Shown piece after piece: positions 45,759 to 54,829 of a DNA stretch of 64,000 nucleotides; the first letter of the stretch is position 1, and each line of letters starts with the position of its first letter. The translations under genes and the position numbers were made by a program. The DNA lies in contig NZ_CP136520.1 of NCBI RefSeq assembly GCF_032813545.1, forward strand, positions 5,264,001 to 5,328,000, given 5' to 3'. A model generated the notes under the pieces. That model made no database searches, had not been told where the DNA came from, and was given only the letters and a program-made list of their open reading frames with translations. The DNA comes from Nodosilinea sp. E11 (GTDB taxonomy: Bacteria; Cyanobacteriota; Cyanobacteriia; Phormidesmidales; Phormidesmidaceae).

Positions 45759-47156
45759 TTAAAGCGATCGCAAAAACCGCACCAGTGCCGCTCGGTCGTT
45801 TGGGGCCATAGCGACAAAGGTCGCCTGGGCCAGTTCTGCTTCACCGCCGTGCCAGAGAATCGCTTCTTCGAGGGTGCGGGCGCGGCCATCGTGGAGATAG
45901 CCAGCAAAGGGAAGCACGGTTTGGGCTAGTCCTAAACCCCATAGCGGCGGAGTACGCCACTCGTTGCCGGAGGCGGCAAAGTCGGGCCGACCGTCAGCCA
46001 ACCCTGGTCCCAGGTCATGGAGCAGCAGGTCGGTGTAGGGGTGAATGGTCTGGTGAGCCAGGGCCGGAATTTCATGGGGGCCGGTGCGGAGTTCGCTCAG
46101 GTGGCAGGCGGTACATTGGGCGCTGGCAAACAGGCGTTCGCCCCGCTGCACCTGGGGGTCGTCGAGCAGGGTACGGGCGGGCACAGCCAGGGTCTGCACG
46201 TAGACGGTGGCGGCGGTCAGGGTCTTTAGGTCAATGTCCTGCTGGCCATCGGCGGCAGGAAAGAGGGGGTTGGTGATGCCCATGTCGTTGGTGTAGGCCG
46301 AGGCCGACTGCTGCAATAGGGTGGGGGTGTTGGCCTTCCAGCCAAACCGGCCCAGGGTAAGGCGCTGCTGCACGCCATCCCACACCCGGTTTGGTCGCCC
46401 TGAAATACCGTCTCCGTCGCGATCAGCCGGGTCGGCCTGGCGCAGAATATCCGCCTCGGGTACGGCCTCGAGCAGGCCCACCCCAAACACCGGCTGGGGA
46501 ATGCGGTGGGAGATCAAGATGTCGTCGGGGAGGGGCGTGCCGTCAGCGGTAAGGAGCTGGATTTGGGGCGATCGCAGCCTATAGCTCGTGCCGTCGCCGT
46601 AGATACCCCCCTGCTCTTGCCAGGTGAGCTGTACCACTGCTTCGGGAGCATAGCCGTAGACGGCCTGCTCCTGCACCTGGTTACCTAGGCCAGGGACTGG
46701 CGGCGCATTGGCCCCCGGCGGTTCGGCCTCGTGGGTGTAGGCCAAAGGCGGTACATTGCCCTGAGCGGGCGTGGGCAGGCTGACCCGCACCACTCGCTGC
46801 CCCTTGGTCGGCAGACCGCGACCGTTTTTGATGTGGCACCCGGCGCAGGCCGTGCCATTAAACCGGGGGCCAAGGCCGGGGTTGACTGGGGCTGGGGCGG
46901 TGACAAAGGCGGCCTCAAAGGCCAGATCGCCCGCAGCATGGCGGGCGGCCCACGGGGCATCGAGGTTAGGGGCGGGCTGCTCGTAGGCGTGGGAGGTGCG
47001 GCTATAGATGGTGGTGTCACCCCCGGCCTGGGGTCTAGGGGTTTGGGAATAGGCGGGCGATCGCAGCAGTCCCGACAGCAGCACCCCCGCCATCAGCGCC
47101 ATCAGTGCCAAGGTCCCCCGGCGGTGCCAGCGACTGAGCTGTTGCGTCCAGGTCAT
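45759..47156 (-). CDS. Secreted di-haem c-type cytochrome (DUF1111 family)
   Basis: 465 residues with an N-terminal signal segment (GTLALMALMAGVLLSGLLRSPAYSQ). Two haem c motifs: CAGCH in FNGTACAGCHIKNGRG and CTACH in SAQCTACHLSEL. The order and surroundings match the DUF1111 di-haem oxidoreductase family, distantly related to MauG/bacterial cytochrome c peroxidases, exported and often paired with imelysin proteins. The ATG overlaps the imelysin stop by 4 bp, so the two are one operon. Function suspected in iron or redox handling in the periplasm. Confidence 0.87.
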   Translation of the reverse strand: MTWTQQLSRWHRRGTLALMALMAGVLLSGLLRSPAYSQTPRPQAGGDTTIYSRTSHAYEQPAPNLDAPWAARHAAGDLAFEAAFVTAPAPVNPGLGPRFNGTACAGCHIKNGRGLPTKGQRVVRVSLPTPAQGNVPPLAYTHEAEPPGANAPPVPGLGNQVQEQAVYGYAPEAVVQLTWQEQGGIYGDGTSYRLRSPQIQLLTADGTPLPDDILISHRIPQPVFGVGLLEAVPEADILRQADPADRDGDGISGRPNRVWDGVQQRLTLGRFGWKANTPTLLQQSASAYTNDMGITNPLFPAADGQQDIDLKTLTAATVYVQTLAVPARTLLDDPQVQRGERLFASAQCTACHLSELRTGPHEIPALAHQTIHPYTDLLLHDLGPGLADGRPDFAASGNEWRTPPLWGLGLAQTVLPFAGYLHDGRARTLEEAILWHGGEAELAQATFVAMAPNDRAALVRFLRSL

Positions 47157-48382
47157 TGCTGCACCAGGGGCAATACCCGCTGTTCAAAGGTGTTAAACAG
47201 AGTCAAGACACTTGCCATGGCCGTTTCGATTTGAGGTCGGGCGCTGGGGTCACACAGCGTTATCTCAATCGGGCCAGGAATAGCGGCGATCGCCCCTTGG
47301 GCCACCTGCATCTGGGCCTGAATCTCAGCATCTAGGGCCGGGTCTACCGAAGCCACAAACGTCTGTAGCCCGCGCCCCTGCGAGTTACTAGCAGGGAACT
47401 GGCCCAGGTAGGCGTTTTGGGCACTGCGCAGATTGTCCGCAAAGTCTTGCAGGGAGTGTTGGGCAAAGCGACTTTCCAGCAAAAATGGGTTTTGGCTAGC
47501 CAGGGCTTCGCCCATTTTGACATTGCCCAACTCATCTAAAATCCCCAAAATGCCTTGCACAATTTCTTCTCCGGCATCCTGCACCGTCAGGTAGGCTCCG
47601 CTGCTCTCCCCGGCTTTGACAAACTCTTCCCGGTAGGCTGGGTAGCCGTCGATTCCCTCGGTCCAGCTCAGCAATAGGGCATTGGCGGTTGCATCAAACA
47701 CCGGGCCGATCGCCGTCAAGTAGTCTAGCTCCCGCTCAGTAAAGGCACTCAAGGGTTTGTCAGCGTTGGTGCCAAACAACAAAAAGGCGATCGCATGGAA
47801 TCCCTTCTGACTGGTCTGCAACGTTGCTACATAGTCGGGGGTGAGGGCATTGTCACTATTCAGCACCGCCAGAACGTCGGTCTCATTCAAGGGCCAGTCA
47901 TCCAGTTCGGCATCGAGACCCAGAGAGGCTGCCGGGCCAAAGGCAAAGGCCTCGCTCTGTTCCCAAGGCTGGCGAGTGGCCAACCAGGCCCGGCGGGCAT
48001 CGGCCAGGGTCGCCTCGGTGGGGGTTTGCCTAAAAGTGGCGATCGCCTCAGACAGGTCTCCCGAGCGCTGGGTAAGCTGCTGGTAGTTCGGCACAATCAG
48101 CCGATCGACAAAATCAGTGACAATCCGGCGATCGCGAAATCGCTGCTCTGGAGTCAGTACCACGGGCGCAATCGGCGCGGGCTGTGGCTCAATCACCTCG
48201 CCCCCTTCACCGCCCTCACCGCCGCCATCGACTGCGATGGGCCGACACAGGGCAGCTTGGTTACCCAAAGCGGTTCCGGCCTCAGCCTCGGCTGCCTCAG
48301 GTATAGCTGCACCCCCGACACTCACAAGCGCGTAGGTGCCTAACCCAACCCAAACTTTCAGTCTATTTTTCGTATTGGTCAT
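47153..48382 (-). CDS. Imelysin-family (IrpA/M75) periplasmic protein
   Basis: 409 residues from ATG 48382; a TTG at 48388 is in frame. N-terminal signal-like segment, then an acidic/Gly-rich stretch (GEGGEGGEVIEPQ). The imelysin domain (about 85-400) has DRLIVPNYQQLTQRS, AWLATRQPWEQSEAFAFGP and DDWPLNETDV. Imelysin-like proteins such as IrpA are iron-regulated and placed in iron uptake. The usual GxHxxE motif reads GFHAIA here, so the glutamate is missing. First gene of a two-gene operon with the di-haem protein. No clear Fur box could be read upstream. Confidence 0.85.
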   Translation of the reverse strand: MTNTKNRLKVWVGLGTYALVSVGGAAIPEAAEAEAGTALGNQAALCRPIAVDGGGEGGEGGEVIEPQPAPIAPVVLTPEQRFRDRRIVTDFVDRLIVPNYQQLTQRSGDLSEAIATFRQTPTEATLADARRAWLATRQPWEQSEAFAFGPAASLGLDAELDDWPLNETDVLAVLNSDNALTPDYVATLQTSQKGFHAIAFLLFGTNADKPLSAFTERELDYLTAIGPVFDATANALLLSWTEGIDGYPAYREEFVKAGESSGAYLTVQDAGEEIVQGILGILDELGNVKMGEALASQNPFLLESRFAQHSLQDFADNLRSAQNAYLGQFPASNSQGRGLQTFVASVDPALDAEIQAQMQVAQGAIAAIPGPIEITLCDPSARPQIETAMASVLTLFNTFEQRVLPLVQQ

Positions 48383-49879
48383 TATCAACTAAACCCATGG
48401 AGAAGCTTCAGGGAATGATCTCCCAGAAGGTAAGGAAAAGCGGTGAAAGTCCTGTCAGGTAAGGCATTTAGCGAATTAGATCTAGTTGTCTCGCCAAACG
48501 GTAGGGGCTTCCAAGGCATGCCAAACACCCTCTACTATTGACATAGACTCTCAAAAAGGTCAAGCTATTCGAGCAATGGAAATGCACCGCCTGTTTGGCG
48601 CTAATTCACGGCCCCGCCAGGATTGTGGTAAAGGTCAAAAATTCTTCGGTCTACTTCCATCGCCGGAGTAAGGGTCAGGGCGCGATCGTATCCTCCAGTC
48701 TCTAGGTTTATCTGAGCTGACTGGCTCTGCTATGGCGATCGCGCCCTATCATTTCCTCGGTGCACCTCTATATATTGCGAGCCAAGAGCGCGCAGAAAAA
48801 TCTGAAGAGGTCTGGCAAAATTTATGGACTGCTTCTTTGGAGATTGGCTAAGTGTAGGAGGCTCTTGAGCAAGCAGAATTAATGATTGTAATTAAACTGC
48901 TAAAGCAGTGGCCTGATTGAATGGACGGACTGTTAACCAGCATCCGTGAAAATACGGAAAAAGAAAATGGCATTACTTAGGTGAAACTAGCTAGCTATCT
49001 AAAAAGTCAGCGCCGACAATTATTGAAGAGCCATAAATTATTGCGACGAGCTGTGCTGCTGCTCGGTGTGACCTATGAAATCAACCCTGATCATGGATTA
49101 AATCGGCAATGTTGCATGGCCGAGGTGAAGAAAGCGGTCATTATCTGTGTTGAAATGTGATGTTCAATAGCCATGAATAATTGTGTTTTAATTCCGGATT
49201 ATTAATATTCTTGTTTTGTAAGAACAAATTAAGGCTTGTTCGTTGTCTCGGTCAATATTTTGCGGCATAGATAGGCTGGCTACCTCTTTTTCTGCGATGA
49301 CAGGAGGTCTGCCGATCGTCCAATTAATTGGTAGGCATGGCGTTGAGGTGTTTGTAGGCCTGCATTTTTACTTTGCTGTGGATAGGGTGGATGAATTACT
49401 TCTGTGATTTATCCACCCTATTTTTATTGTCGATCTTGATGGCAGGATGTATTGACTTTATGCTTTCTAACCCTGTTTTTTGTTTAGGCAAAGCAGTTTT
49501 ATTGGTGGAATTGCCTGCTGACCTTTGTCTTTGTTTCGCGAAACTACGTAGTCAAGTAATAGCTGTTTTGAGTATTTGTGCTATAGCTTTTTGATCTCGT
49601 TGAAATGGCTTAATCTTGATAGGTGGGGAATGACCCTGCTAGGAGATTTTTGATAGTTTTGGTACGGGCGGTTAGAAATTTTATAAAAAGGGAACTATAG
49701 CTCTACCGTATAAGGCCCGATTAGGTTCTGATGTCAAAATGCGGCAACGAGTAGAAGGTGCGTCTTGGTTCTAGGGCTAGTCTCTATATCGCCCAAGCAT
49801 CGCTACCGGGTTAGCGATGCTGATGTGAGTCGTTCAGCCTGGACAGGCTGTGCAGATTCTATTTCGTCACTCATCAATC
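48383..49879. other. Gene-poor, A+T-richer region of about 1.5 kb
   Basis: No convincing coding region on either strand. Short open frames exist (e.g. 48732-48851, 48981-49160 and 49373-49594) but lack recognisable features. Base composition is clearly more A+T-rich than the neighbours from 48800 on. It may be decayed genes, unrecognised small RNA genes, or the long 5' region of the surface-protein cluster that starts at 49880. Confidence 0.5.
49382..49425 (+). terminator. Intrinsic terminator-like hairpin in the gene-poor region
   Basis: ATAGGGTGGAT (49382-49392) pairs perfectly with ATCCACCCTAT (49411-49421), immediately followed by a T-run (49421-49425). It implies a transcript ending here although no gene precedes it, so a small RNA upstream is possible. 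Confidence 0.55.
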
Positions 49880-52423
49880 ATGAAAAATATATCTATGCCG
49901 ATTCATTCCCCCGTGCCATCTAAGAAATTTCGCCCCCTAGTGATTATGGCGATCGCTACCAGTGGCGTTTTCCATTTTCTCTATCCCGTTTTAGCCGAGG
50001 GAACCGCTGCGGGCACCAGTATTATCAACGAAGCCACCGCTACCTATAGCGATGGTACGACCAACTTCGATGCCATATCCAACCGGGTCACCATCATCGT
50101 AGAAGAGGTGAGGGGCCTGACGGTCAGCGATGCCGGGTTTACCGACACCAACGGCGGCAGTATCGCCACCAACGACACCCTCTATTTCGATTTCTTAGTC
50201 ACCAACACCGGCAACGCCGATGCCTACGTCCACATTCCAGGGGCAACGGCGCTTGGAACCTTGGCGACGGGAGGCACTATCACCGCCGTAGAGATTGTTG
50301 AAGTAAATGGTGTTGTACTGACTACCCCCATTTTGGTACCAGTAGGGGGAGGCACAACGGCTGCTTTAGGTGCTGATTTCCCTAACACCACAGGGGTGAT
50401 TCCGGCTGACGGCAACTTTAAAGTGCGCGTCACCATGGCCGTCACCGCTACCAACGCTGGCGACTCGGTAAAAGTACAGTTTGGCAACACCCTCGACAAC
50501 ACCACTGCGCCCGCCGATGGCACGCAAAATCAGCAAAATATCCGCGACGATTCGGATACTGCCTCCAATGCCAACGATCTGCGCACCCTAGATGCCGATC
50601 TCGCCCTCACTCCGGCTAACGGTGAACGAGAGGCCGCTGCCTCCCATGAAGAGTTTTTGGCTACCGCCCCTAGGCCGCTAGCGCAGACCACCCTGCTGAT
50701 GACCTCGACCACCGCACCGGGGGCCAACGTCAACGATGCCCGCGACGATACCATCACCTACGATCTCGACTTTCGAGTGGCCAACAATCCTCAACCTGGC
50801 TTTCCGGCGGGAAGTTTAGAAGGCACGACCATTAATCTCGATACTGGCACTGGGGCCACTGCTGTCCAGCGGATTTTGGTATCTACCACCGTACCCCCCA
50901 ACACGGTGTGGGATGGCATCACTCCCCTGGTCCCCAACGGCAACTGGATTCCGGTCTACTCCATTGATGACGCCTACAGCGGCCTTGAAAACCCCATCAG
51001 TGGGGTGACCTGGACGACCACCCCGCCCGCTGACGTCACCACCGTTACGCGAATTGGCTTTATTTATGACGCCGGGGTTAACGGTGCCCTAGCGCCGGGG
51101 ACTACCGTCAATGACTTCAGGTTTACCGTGGTAACCAGTGGTCTACCAGCCACCGGGGGCACAGTTGCCAACATGGGCCAAATCTTTGGTGAAACCTTTG
51201 GCGACCCGAACAATCGGCTGGTCTATGACGAGTCGGGAGACCAGCGTCCTAACAACTATGACGATGGTATTTTCCCAGTCAATCCTGACATTAGCAATTT
51301 CACCACCACCCCTCGGACCGGTGCCGCTGACCCCAACGACCCCGATACCAACAACAACAACACGGGCACGGGCCCTGGCGGAGAGTCAAATGTGACCTTG
51401 ATCTCGGCCCTACCGCTGACGAACAGTGCCCTACTGAACGGCCCTAACAATGTTCCTAACGCCACTGGCCCCACCAATGCCAATGACGACTTCACGAACG
51501 TTGCTACCACTATTGATACTGCCGTTAGTCCGGTTGGGGTGCAGGGTGATCTTAGCGATCCGCTGGCGGTGACGATCACCAACACCGTCAGAAATACCGT
51601 TGCCACCAACTTAGACAACGTCAAGCTGCTGCCCTACGCCCCCGATGCGGCAGTGGCACTAACAGGTGGAATTCACGGCATTGATCGCAACAACAACACC
51701 TCCCTCAACGACGAGATCCCAGACGGCACCATCGTCACCATTGCCTTTGGGGGCCAGACCGCAACCTATACCTATACAGCGGCGGCGGGCTTTACCTCCA
51801 ACGATGCGCCCGTGGTGATTGGAACGCTGAACCCGAACCAGCAGCAGTCTTACACGGTGACGGTGAACCTGCCGACGGGTACGCCCCAAATTCAGGGATA
51901 CACCATTCCCGTGCTGGCCTTTGTCGATAACAACGGCAACGGTGACTTTAACCCAGCCACGGAGACGGTCTACAACTTCACCAACAATCGTGTCTATCCC
52001 GGCTTTATCACCCTGGTGAAGACCGCCCGCATTCTCGACCGAGATGGAATCACCGAGTTGGAAGCGTTTAGTGCAACTCCCACGCGGCGACCTGAACCGG
52101 GTCAGTTTGTGGAATACCAAATTAGTTACCAGAACATCTCTGAAGTGCAGCCTGCCACTGGCGGCGGTAATGGGGTGTTGACCGGCAGTGCGTTTGTCAT
52201 TACTGAGGATGGAGCCAATGCTCCTAACACCTGGGCAGCCATCACCACCCACCGACAGAACACGGTGGCGAGCCGGGGCACGCTGCAGTTCTTCAACGGC
52301 GCGGTGCTGCTGGGCACCACCGATCCAGCTTCGGGTACAGCGGTGACCCGGTATGTCAACACCATTCCGTCTCTGGCACCTCAGACGGGTGGTGCGCTTA
52401 CTCTGCGACGGATTGTCAATTAG
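49880..52423 (+). CDS. Secreted surface protein with DUF11-like modules
   Basis: 847 residues from ATG 49880 (GTG 49850 and ATG 49895 are also in frame; no clear ribosome-binding site decides). Signal segment FRPLVIMAIATSGVFHFLYPVLAEG. The mature chain is Thr/Asn/Asp/Gly-rich and beta-strand-like. DUF11-type landmarks: NEATATYSDGTTNFDAISNRVTIIVEE, TLYFDFLVTNTGNADAYV, PDGTIVTIAFGG and ITLVKTARILDRDG with VEYQISYQNIS near the end. No enzyme motif. First gene of a same-strand cluster of five surface/outer-membrane genes. Likely exported to the cell surface; adhesive or structural role is inference. Confidence 0.75.
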   Translation: MKNISMPIHSPVPSKKFRPLVIMAIATSGVFHFLYPVLAEGTAAGTSIINEATATYSDGTTNFDAISNRVTIIVEEVRGLTVSDAGFTDTNGGSIATNDTLYFDFLVTNTGNADAYVHIPGATALGTLATGGTITAVEIVEVNGVVLTTPILVPVGGGTTAALGADFPNTTGVIPADGNFKVRVTMAVTATNAGDSVKVQFGNTLDNTTAPADGTQNQQNIRDDSDTASNANDLRTLDADLALTPANGEREAAASHEEFLATAPRPLAQTTLLMTSTTAPGANVNDARDDTITYDLDFRVANNPQPGFPAGSLEGTTINLDTGTGATAVQRILVSTTVPPNTVWDGITPLVPNGNWIPVYSIDDAYSGLENPISGVTWTTTPPADVTTVTRIGFIYDAGVNGALAPGTTVNDFRFTVVTSGLPATGGTVANMGQIFGETFGDPNNRLVYDESGDQRPNNYDDGIFPVNPDISNFTTTPRTGAADPNDPDTNNNNTGTGPGGESNVTLISALPLTNSALLNGPNNVPNATGPTNANDDFTNVATTIDTAVSPVGVQGDLSDPLAVTITNTVRNTVATNLDNVKLLPYAPDAAVALTGGIHGIDRNNNTSLNDEIPDGTIVTIAFGGQTATYTYTAAAGFTSNDAPVVIGTLNPNQQQSYTVTVNLPTGTPQIQGYTIPVLAFVDNNGNGDFNPATETVYNFTNNRVYPGFITLVKTARILDRDGITELEAFSATPTRRPEPGQFVEYQISYQNISEVQPATGGGNGVLTGSAFVITEDGANAPNTWAAITTHRQNTVASRGTLQFFNGAVLLGTTDPASGTAVTRYVNTIPSLAPQTGGALTLRRIVN

Positions 52424-52525
52424 TCCATCGGGGACAGAGGCATTGGTTTCTACCACAGTCTCGGTCCCCAAGGACGACCATCATCCCTTGCCTATTGCCC
52501 ATACTTTTGAATCAGGTTAATAACT

Positions 52526-53089
52526 ATGAAACGCTCGCTTGGTTTAGGTTTAGCCGTTTTGGCCACTTGTGTCATTGTGCCCTTGGCTAAGGGCAGTCCA
52601 GTACTGGCTCAGCTCCGAGTCGCCACAGCCGAGCTAGCCCAGCAGGTGCTGCGCCCAGAGGTCAAGCTGGTGCTAGAGGCGGCTAAACAGGTGCAGACCG
52701 TGGACGACCAGGGCCAATCGCAGCTGGTTTGGCAACCGCTAGAGGGAGAAGCTACGGTACAACCCCAGGATGTGCTGCGCTACACCATTAGCTCGAAAAA
52801 CGCCGGGGAAATACCGGCTAAGAACCTGGTGATTACCCAGGCCATTCCCTCCCAGATGACCTACGTGCTGGCAACGGCCACTGGCAATGAAGGTGCAGCC
52901 ATTACCTACAGCATTGATGGTGGCGAGTCGTTTGTCGCCGAGCCTCTGGTGGAGGTGGTGCAGGAGGATGGCACCGTCACCCTGGAGCCTGCCCCGGCTG
53001 AAGCGTATACCACCATTCGCTGGGACTTTGCCCAGGCATTGGAGCCTGAGGTAGCGGTGCAGGTTAGCTATGACATCGCGGTGAAGTAG
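52526..53089 (+). CDS. Secreted single DUF11-like domain protein
   Basis: 187 residues. Signal peptide 1-28 (LGLGLAVLATCVIVPLAKGSPVLA). After a helical stretch (ATAELAQQVLRPEVKLVLEAAKQV) comes one DUF11-like Ig-type domain: VQPQDVLRYTISSKNAGEIPAKNLVITQAIPSQMTYV, ending VQVSYDIAVK. It could be a small partner or cap for the larger repeat proteins on either side. 102 bp after the previous gene; a strong hairpin follows. Confidence 0.75.
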   Translation: MKRSLGLGLAVLATCVIVPLAKGSPVLAQLRVATAELAQQVLRPEVKLVLEAAKQVQTVDDQGQSQLVWQPLEGEATVQPQDVLRYTISSKNAGEIPAKNLVITQAIPSQMTYVLATATGNEGAAITYSIDGGESFVAEPLVEVVQEDGTVTLEPAPAEAYTTIRWDFAQALEPEVAVQVSYDIAVK

Positions 53090-53095
53090 TAGCAC

Positions 53096-53121
53096 GCGAT
53101 CGCGGGAAACCCCGCGATCGC
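53096..53121. terminator. HIP1-containing hairpin
   Basis: GCGATCGCGGG-AAAC-CCCGCGATCGC, a perfect 11-bp stem with a 4-nt loop, 6 bp after the stop. No T-tract. It may separate the first two genes of the cluster from the next three, or act as an attenuator. Confidence 0.6.
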
Positions 53122-53265
53122 CCTCCCTCAGCCATGAGCACCCGCCTGAGAAGCTGCGGACCTTCTTAGGACAGAGAGCTTGTGTCAATTTTTGAGGCGT
53201 TCTGCAAATGGCTGTGGCTTTAGCCCTGCTGCCAAACCTTCTTAAATCATTTTTGAGACACTTGA

Positions 53266-54828
53266 ATGGGTACGCATTGTTTTAGCCAAATTAGGCATTG
53301 GGGGCGGGCGCTGCTTCGGCCAAGAAGGCTCCGCGCAGGTATCTCGCCAAGGCGAAGGCTGCAAAACTGTTGGACCTATCTGCTTGGGTTTTGCCTGGCG
53401 CTAACCTGTGCCTTGGGTCTAGCTCATCCCCTAAGAGCACAGCCGTCGCCTGAACCCAGTTTGAACAATCAGGCCACCTACACCTACACCTTTGGCAATG
53501 GTGCAGACACCTGGACGGGCAGTAGCTCCCTGTCGCTAGGGCTATCCTTAATCGATCCCTTTGGCCAACTTTTGGACTGTGGTGGTCGGCCCCTGGCCAA
53601 CTACCTGGGGTTCACAGCGGCTCTCTACGATCCGCTGCCTGGCGATCCGCTCCAGGCAGAACCGGGGTCGCTGGTGGCGCTCACGCCTACCGAGTTACCC
53701 AATATTCCCAACAATGGCATACCTGGGGGGCTAGCCCCCAATGGCACCAACGCCAACCCCTACAACCTATCGCCCCAGGGTACCTACAACTTCTTGTTTG
53801 ATCCCAGTAAGGGGCAAACCGATGTGGGGCGCACCTACCTGCTGGTGATCACGCCTCCTGCCGGTACTGTCTACGGGCAGCGGCGGGTTAAGCTCCAGAT
53901 CACCAGCAATAGCGGCGGCGTGATTAGCTATCTGGCTACGTCTCTCGATGGGCAGCCGATCGCCGCCAACGGTGCCACCCAGGTGGACCAACAGACGATT
54001 CAGGTGAGCGATGCGGCCCAGGTGGGTCTTCAACTGTCGTCCCTCAACTTGGTAACCACCCTGTGCAACGCTCGGCAACTCCAGCTGATTAAGACCGGCG
54101 ATCGCGCAGTGGCCCAGCCAGGCGACACCGTCATCTATCGCCTCGTCGTGCGCAACCAGACCGACATTGCGCTACAGGAGTTTAGCTTTACCGATACCCT
54201 ACCCCTGGGCTTTCGGCTGGTGGCAGGATCGGCCCGGGCAATGATAGGGGCTCAGAGCTATGGGGTGCAGGTGAGCCAGTCTGGCTCCACCGTAGAACTT
54301 CAGCTGGATGGCGGGGTATCGCTGCCCGTGGGTGAGGCGCTTAACCTGGTCTATGCCGTGCAGTTGACCGCCGATGCCGCCCGTGGCACAGGGCGCAATT
54401 CAGCGGTAGTTACCGCTCGCCGCAGCGATACCGGAGCGATACTCCGCGATGGGCCAGCCAGCCACCGCCTGCGCATTGATCCGGGCCTGCTTTCCGACTG
54501 CGGCACCCTGATTGGACGCGTCTTTGAAGACCACAACTTTGACGGTGAGCAGCAGCCTGGAGAACCAGGCCTAGCCAACGCGGTGATCTTTTTAGACGAC
54601 GGCAATCGGATTACCACCGATGAACGGGGCATTTTTTCGCTGGCCAATGTGCTGCCGGGTTACCGCTCCGGCACCCTCGATCCGTTGAGTATTCCGGGCT
54701 ATGAGCTAGCGCCCAACCGGGTCTTTATTGAGCGCAATAGCGCCTCGCGGCTGGTGCATCTGGCCCCCGGCGGCATGGTGCGGATGAACTTTGGAGTCAG
54801 GCCCCAGTCCCAGCGGGGAGAGAACTAA
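53266..54828 (+). CDS. Secreted DUF11 / SdrD_B-like protein with long basic N-terminus
   Basis: 520 residues. About 35 strongly basic residues (RPRRLRAGISPRRRLQ) precede the hydrophobic signal core (about 36-52), with cleavage likely after LRA (58). Then a beta-rich domain (LNNQATYTYTFGNGADTW), a DUF11 domain at about 275-400 (LQLIKTGDRAVAQPGDTVIYRLVVRNQTDI), and a C-terminal SdrD_B/CNA-B-like domain (LIGRVFEDHNFDGEQQPGEPGLANAVIFLDDG). The stop is one base before the ATG of the barrel gene, so the two are probably co-translated. In other bacteria similar modules precede the barrel in one chain; a split gene is plausible inference. Confidence 0.78.
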   Translation: MGTHCFSQIRHWGRALLRPRRLRAGISPRRRLQNCWTYLLGFCLALTCALGLAHPLRAQPSPEPSLNNQATYTYTFGNGADTWTGSSSLSLGLSLIDPFGQLLDCGGRPLANYLGFTAALYDPLPGDPLQAEPGSLVALTPTELPNIPNNGIPGGLAPNGTNANPYNLSPQGTYNFLFDPSKGQTDVGRTYLLVITPPAGTVYGQRRVKLQITSNSGGVISYLATSLDGQPIAANGATQVDQQTIQVSDAAQVGLQLSSLNLVTTLCNARQLQLIKTGDRAVAQPGDTVIYRLVVRNQTDIALQEFSFTDTLPLGFRLVAGSARAMIGAQSYGVQVSQSGSTVELQLDGGVSLPVGEALNLVYAVQLTADAARGTGRNSAVVTARRSDTGAILRDGPASHRLRIDPGLLSDCGTLIGRVFEDHNFDGEQQPGEPGLANAVIFLDDGNRITTDERGIFSLANVLPGYRSGTLDPLSIPGYELAPNRVFIERNSASRLVHLAPGGMVRMNFGVRPQSQRGEN

Positions 54829-54829
54829 T

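Noticed and set aside
48981..49160. Small open frame starting GTG, 59 codons, in the gene-poor region
   Set aside because: No ribosome-binding site, no recognisable family, and a stop codon immediately before the start; cannot be supported as a gene.
49373..49594. 73-codon hydrophobic open frame
   Set aside because: It starts inside the terminator-like hairpin and has no family resemblance; probably chance in A+T-rich DNA.
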